Below, in pieces: positions 59,804 through 64,000 of a DNA stretch of 64,000 bases. The stretch covers positions 373,467,009 to 373,531,008 of the forward strand of contig NC_081415.1 of NCBI RefSeq assembly GCF_030272615.1, given 5' to 3'. A program made the position numbers and the translations under genes. Source of the DNA: Cryptomeria japonica. Taxonomy: Eukaryota > Streptophyta > Pinopsida > Cupressales > Cupressaceae. Every line of letters starts with the position of its first letter. Within the stretch, counting starts at the first letter, position 1. Under the pieces are notes generated by a model that was not told where the DNA came from, made no database searches, and saw only the letters and a program-made list of their open reading frames with translations.

Positions 59804-61067
59804 TTAATGTATAAACAAAAGGACACGACTCTTGTCATGACCCTTCGTTTACATATATAAAGTGAAGGATTTTTGTATTGTAAAAAAAGAGAATTATATT
59901 AGAAATATTGCCATATAGAATTATAGCTTTGACTAATCAACTATAACCAAAGATTGAAGAATCAATACAAAATCAAATCTTTGTTCCTGTTCCAAATTTG
60001 TAGAGTATTCCTCTTTGTGGCATTTGTGTGTGATATTATCATAGCAAATAAGATTGTTTATATTCTTTCAGTAAAGTAGTTATTCTATGTTATTTCAAAT
60101 TGAATTAAAAGATTTATCTGTGGATTGTAATTGTTCCTGATAATTCTTTCTTGTGTGGTCTCGTAAAGTTTGGGTTAAATACACACAAGCAATTTAATAA
60201 TACAAGTAATTAACTGAACTCATAAGGAAATAACAATTGACAGACCTATAAGGGATAGGTTTAATCATTGTCTCATACAGCATATAGTAAGTCCTTAAAG
60301 AAGCAATTGACTCTGTAGCCCAAAAACATAAGCAAGGCACTGATCATTAAGTATAGTCCTCATTACAGTTTACAAAACTCACAACTGAACAAGCAACAAT
60401 AGGAGTAGTTGAGTAGGAAATATAGAGTAAGTTAGCAATAGTGTATACATATAAATTTTAAGCACAAAGATCAAATAACTTCTACAACAACAATCTTGAA
60501 CTCATCTGCTATATCTCCATCCTAGGAACTTATGCCATTCTGAGATAGGAGGAAGTTAGATCAAGATACTTAATCTGCTATAAAAGGTACTAGTCATTGA
60601 AAACAACTAGTGAGTAGGTATACCCGCCTAGGTCCTGCAGAGCCTAAAGTGAGAGAGTTAGTAATCAAAAAGGTTCACTCTATAAGTTGGCCAAGTCAAT
60701 TGGAGGGTTTGAGCATAGGAGTTGGCATTTCCTTAGAACCTATCCAATCTGTTGATTTGAGACCCAACACATTAATATGGCATGCATCCATGTTTTCTAA
60801 TATCATAATGAAGTACTACAATTTTAGAGGTAGCTGACATACGTCATATCAAGATTATCCAATCAGTGGATCATAGAGGATCTAAATCCATAACACATCA
60901 AAATGTGAACCGTAAGGTAAAATTATTCCATAACTTGTTTCAATTACTTTTCCCATTAATCTATCGGTCTAACATAGCCCATCCTATTGAATTATAGCAT
61001 TTATTAATACAGTCAACCATGGTGAACTAAGTTAACCAAAGCTTGATCAGGGAGGGGCTCTACAAAT
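59804..61067. other. 3' flank of family X copy 2, no gene seen
   Basis: TATATAAAGTGAAGG at about 59853 could be a TATA box of a downstream or LTR promoter, but no second LTR is found. A 75-codon frame at 60610-60837 has no recognisable motif. Confidence 0.4.
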
Positions 61068-61575
61068 AGGATAAGGAGATGAGAGGGAGGGAGAGGGAGA
61101 GAGAGGGAGATTGTGAAAATGAGAGAGAGAGAGGGGGGGGATAGGAAAAGGGAGAGAATATGAAGGAGAGGGGGTGAGAGAGAGAGAGAGAGTTAGAAAG
61201 ATATAGTAGGGGGAGAGGGGGTAAGAGAGAGAATAGGGGATAGGAAGAGAGGGAGAGAATAGGATAAGGAGAGGGGGAGGGAGAGAGAGAGGGGGAGGGA
61301 GAGAGAGAGGGGGAGAGAGAGAGGAGATTGGAAGAGAGAGAGAGGGAGAGGGAGAGGGAGAGGGGGAGGGAAAGAGAGAGGGGGTGGATATGGGGAGAAT
61401 ATGATAAAGAGAGGGAGAGGGAGAGAGAGAGTAGGGTCAAGAGAGGGGGAGGGGGAGAGAGATAATAGGCTAAGATAATGAGAGGGGGAGGGAGAGGTAG
61501 GGGATAGAAAGAGAGATAAGGGGGAGAGGGTGAGAATAAGATAGGATAATGAGAGAGAGAGAGAGGGAGGGAGGC

Positions 61576-61619
<44 letters not shown>

Positions 61620-61762
61620 AGAAGAGGGCAAGAGACTCGCCAAAGAGAGAATTGTGAGGGGGAGAGAGATGAGATAGAACTCAAGGAGGATGATTAGGGC
61701 TCAGAAGAGACATAGATGGTGATGGGGGAAGGAAGATGAGAGAGAGAGAGAGAGAGAGAGAG
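61068..61762. repeat. GA-rich microsatellite array 2
   Basis: About 700 bases, nearly all purine on the plus strand, with the same unit types as array 1 (AGGATAAGGAGAGGGGGAG and pure GA). Frames within it are artefacts. Confidence 0.97.
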
Positions 61763-61779
61763 GAAAAGAAGAGATACAT

Positions 61780-61900
61780 GCATGTATAAAAATATATATA
61801 CATATATCTATATAAATATATGTATATATAACTATAGATATGCATATATACATACATAAACACATATTATATATGTATGTATATACATATGTGTAGTAAA
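61780..61900. repeat. AT/TATG-rich microsatellite
   Basis: Irregular (TA)n, (TATG)n and (CATA)n sequence directly after the second GA array. Confidence 0.85.
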
Positions 61901-62904
61901 TTCTAAGTTTACAAGCATACATTTTGATGTCTTCATAACCCGTACAAGTTTTGTGAAACTCAAAATGATGGTTTTAGTTCTACATAACCCATATGAGTTA
62001 TGTAGAACTATGAATGGTACATTTTTTTTTTCAAAACCCGAGCAAGTTATCTTGTACATCAGAACCCATCTGGTTTTTGGCTTGGTAAGAGGGTTAGAAA
62101 ATGACCCTAAGGCTTGCAAGCCCATTTTCCCTCCATTTTTGTCCCTTTACATGTTTTTTCATCTTCCAACATGATTTCTCAACTTTGTCATCATCAGGTT
62201 TAAAAATGATCAAGTGAGTATCTTTGAAATTACAACCATAATTTCACACGTATTCTCAGCTTTTTGACCATATAATGTTTTCTATTTTTGGACTACATTA
62301 GCATAGTAAACTTTAATTTTCTTTACAAGTGCCTTGACAGTCCTCACAAAAATATATGTCTACCATTTTTTAATAACTTTTGATATAATTGACCAAATTA
62401 AAAAAATAAATTGCATATTATTGTTCTATACTAGATTCTATACACTTTAAAAAAAATAAGTTTACATTTTCAATTATTTTGATGCAAGTTATGCCCAGCG
62501 CACGAACAAGTACCAAATTTTCAAGATGTGGTCACTTCAAAAAATCATTAAAAAAAAATATTCAATGACAAGTTACAAAAAAATACACAACTTATAGATC
62601 TCACTCTTACCTATTATTCTACCAAAGGGTTTTGCAAAATACTAAATCTAACTATATATTTTGTGCAGCACATGAAAACAGCTATGTTATGTTTTTTCTG
62701 AAAAAATTAGGAATAGTTTTTCATACGTGAGAGGTTTGACCCTATTAATCTTATTCAATTTTAAAAATATTTAGTAGTTTACAAACTAGATTCAGAGTAC
62801 TACAATTATTTTTCATTTCTCAACTCTTAGTTTTGAGTGCATGACCTTCAAATATCTCTTTGAAGTTCAAGTTTACTTGTTTTTCAGAAAGAAAGAAAAA
62901 AAAA
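61901..62904. other. Unassigned DNA with CATAACCC…GTTATG words
   Basis: Two to three copies of the CATAACCCGTA / GTTATGTAGAACT words found beside array 1, then AT-rich sequence without a gene. Confidence 0.45.
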
Positions 62905-62951
62905 GTGGCCACTTATACCCCCCTTTTTGTTCACCATCTTGGTGCACTTAC
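62905..62951 (-). repeat. Inverted-repeat arm, right
   Basis: GTGGCCAC … GTTCACCAT … GGTGCACTTAC, the inverse of 49625-49661, with TTATACCCCCCT inserted or diverged in the middle. Confidence 0.65.
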
Positions 62952-64000
62952 CCCCTTAGAAAGGATAAGAGAGAAATCATTTCCCCCAAGTCTAGGGAAA
63001 ATAAGAATAATTACACAACCTCTAAAGAGATATTAGACATAAGCAAATGCACAATGTACTCACATGAAGGAATATTCAATGTGAGAAAAGACATTAAAAA
63101 TATGTAAAATTCTACTCTAAAGAAGAGGTATTCTTCAAAGACAGAGAGAGCTAACTAGAAGAAGGATCAAATACTCCACTTAGGAGATATTTATCATAAG
63201 AGACATACAATTCCATGTAGGAAAGGACGTCAAAGTATGAAAAATACAACCTCTAAGGGAAATAGTGAAACCATGAAAGAAGAAAGATATAAGTTAGATT
63301 AATATTCTTGCCCACCAAGCATGGAGACAATAATAAATAAACTATTGTGTTTCTCACTAAGTATGATTGCACCTAAAATTGTACCACCATGAATGACAAT
63401 GAGCCCCTAATAGGTAAGCTAACAATGTCACATAGTGAGGAGAAACATAATAGGAACTTGAATGTCATTTGAAATGGTCATGAAAAATACGGTATCCATA
63501 ATTACATGTTACCTTTATGTTACTTATATGGTTGTTGGAGCTACAAACTAGAAATCTAGATTTTGAAATAGTCTAGAAGGGAACCTAAAAGTTTGGATCT
63601 AAATTGGGAGGACCAAGGCATTGGGTATCATGGTCCTGAGGAGGACAAGGGAATTGGGTGCTTTGGTCTCAAGGACCAAAACACTAGGCACCCTAGTCAT
63701 AGGACAGGTGCGTTGGGTGCCCCGGTCCCTGGGTAGCAGATGAACTTTATATCAAAGAAGTAAATTCAAGTTTACATAAAGAGGATTTGATAAGACATTA
63801 GCTTGTTATAATGTCATATGGGAATTAGAAGATGTAAATCCACTAGACAATAGAGAAGGGGATGTTGATAAAGGAAGAGTTTGGAAACCTAGCTTTTCAT
63901 TAGAAAAGGTTGATTTCTCAAGACTTTGTTGCACACATCCTAAAACTTTTGCCTTGTATCCATGTGTAGGATTTGGAGAGGGTTTTCTCTTAGGTGGAAT
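62952..64000. other. Unassigned DNA to the window end
   Basis: No gene seen. At about 63600-63735, words such as GGACCAAGGCATTGGGT, ATGGTCCTGAGG, TAGGCACCCTAGTC and TTGGGTGCCCCGGTCC repeat three to four times. They resemble the GGACCATGG box of family C LTRs and suggest a diverged LTR of that group. Confidence 0.4.

Noticed and set aside
61060-61684. Ser/Leu/Pro-rich minus-strand frames of 126 and 163 codons
   Set aside because: Same artefact in the second GA array.
1-64000. CRISPR array, tRNA or rRNA genes
   Set aside because: Tandem arrays lack spacer structure, and I could recognise no cloverleaf or rRNA core sequence; a dedicated tRNA scan was not possible here.

Overview
The window is a block of nested LTR retrotransposons from a large, AT-rich plant nuclear genome. 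The evidence is: Ty3/Gypsy pol with two RNase H domains, Ty1/Copia elements with a tRNA-iMet primer site, plant mobile domain (PMD) genes, long solo LTRs, and GA/AT microsatellites. A conifer or another giant plant genome fits, but the species cannot be fixed. I see no intact host gene, tRNA, rRNA or CRISPR. Every coding region carries stops or frameshifts. A 500-base run of N (19884-20383) marks an assembly gap.

Layout. (1) 1-18098: a plus-strand Gypsy element of Tat type. It holds a protease remnant, a G-patch-like segment, RT, RNase H, a second RNase H and integrase, then an antisense PMD gene, a polypurine tract and the 3' LTR. It is split at 2350/8852 by a minus-strand LTR element (2351-8851) that has a gag-like ORF and a 1,078-codon ORF of unknown function but no pol. 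(2) 18099-19883: minus-strand fragment of an unrecognised gene, here called family X, apparently cut by the Gypsy 3' LTR. (3) 20384-23069: plus-strand LTR-like sequence and leader-like DNA. (4) 23070-28892: minus-strand Copia element with a perfect TGGAG duplication. (5) 28898-49060: a nest of related LTRs. A plus-strand LTR starting at 29423 contains a 1.19-kb solo LTR (29640-30829) and a 13-kb element (31243-44244), each with a perfect 5-bp duplication. It abuts an inverted LTR fragment at 44822, followed by more minus-strand LTRs, one a solo LTR (47720-48900). (6) 49061-64000: two GA-rich arrays, a six-hairpin GC-rich array (52098-52290), AT microsatellites, a region dense in TCGATGAAA-like words, and a second family X copy (56673-59803).

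How the parts relate. The Gypsy element and the 13-kb element share a polypurine tract and both carry a PMD gene antisense to the element, just inside the 3' LTR. The 13-kb element has no recognisable pol but has a 970-codon sense ORF, so it looks like a non-autonomous relative of the Gypsy element. In the same way, the 2351-8851 element shares its primer site, LTR core and an odd zinc-knuckle variant with the Copia element, and could be its non-autonomous partner. The least explained material is the 1,078-codon ORF, the 970-codon ORF, family X and the antisense PMD cargo.
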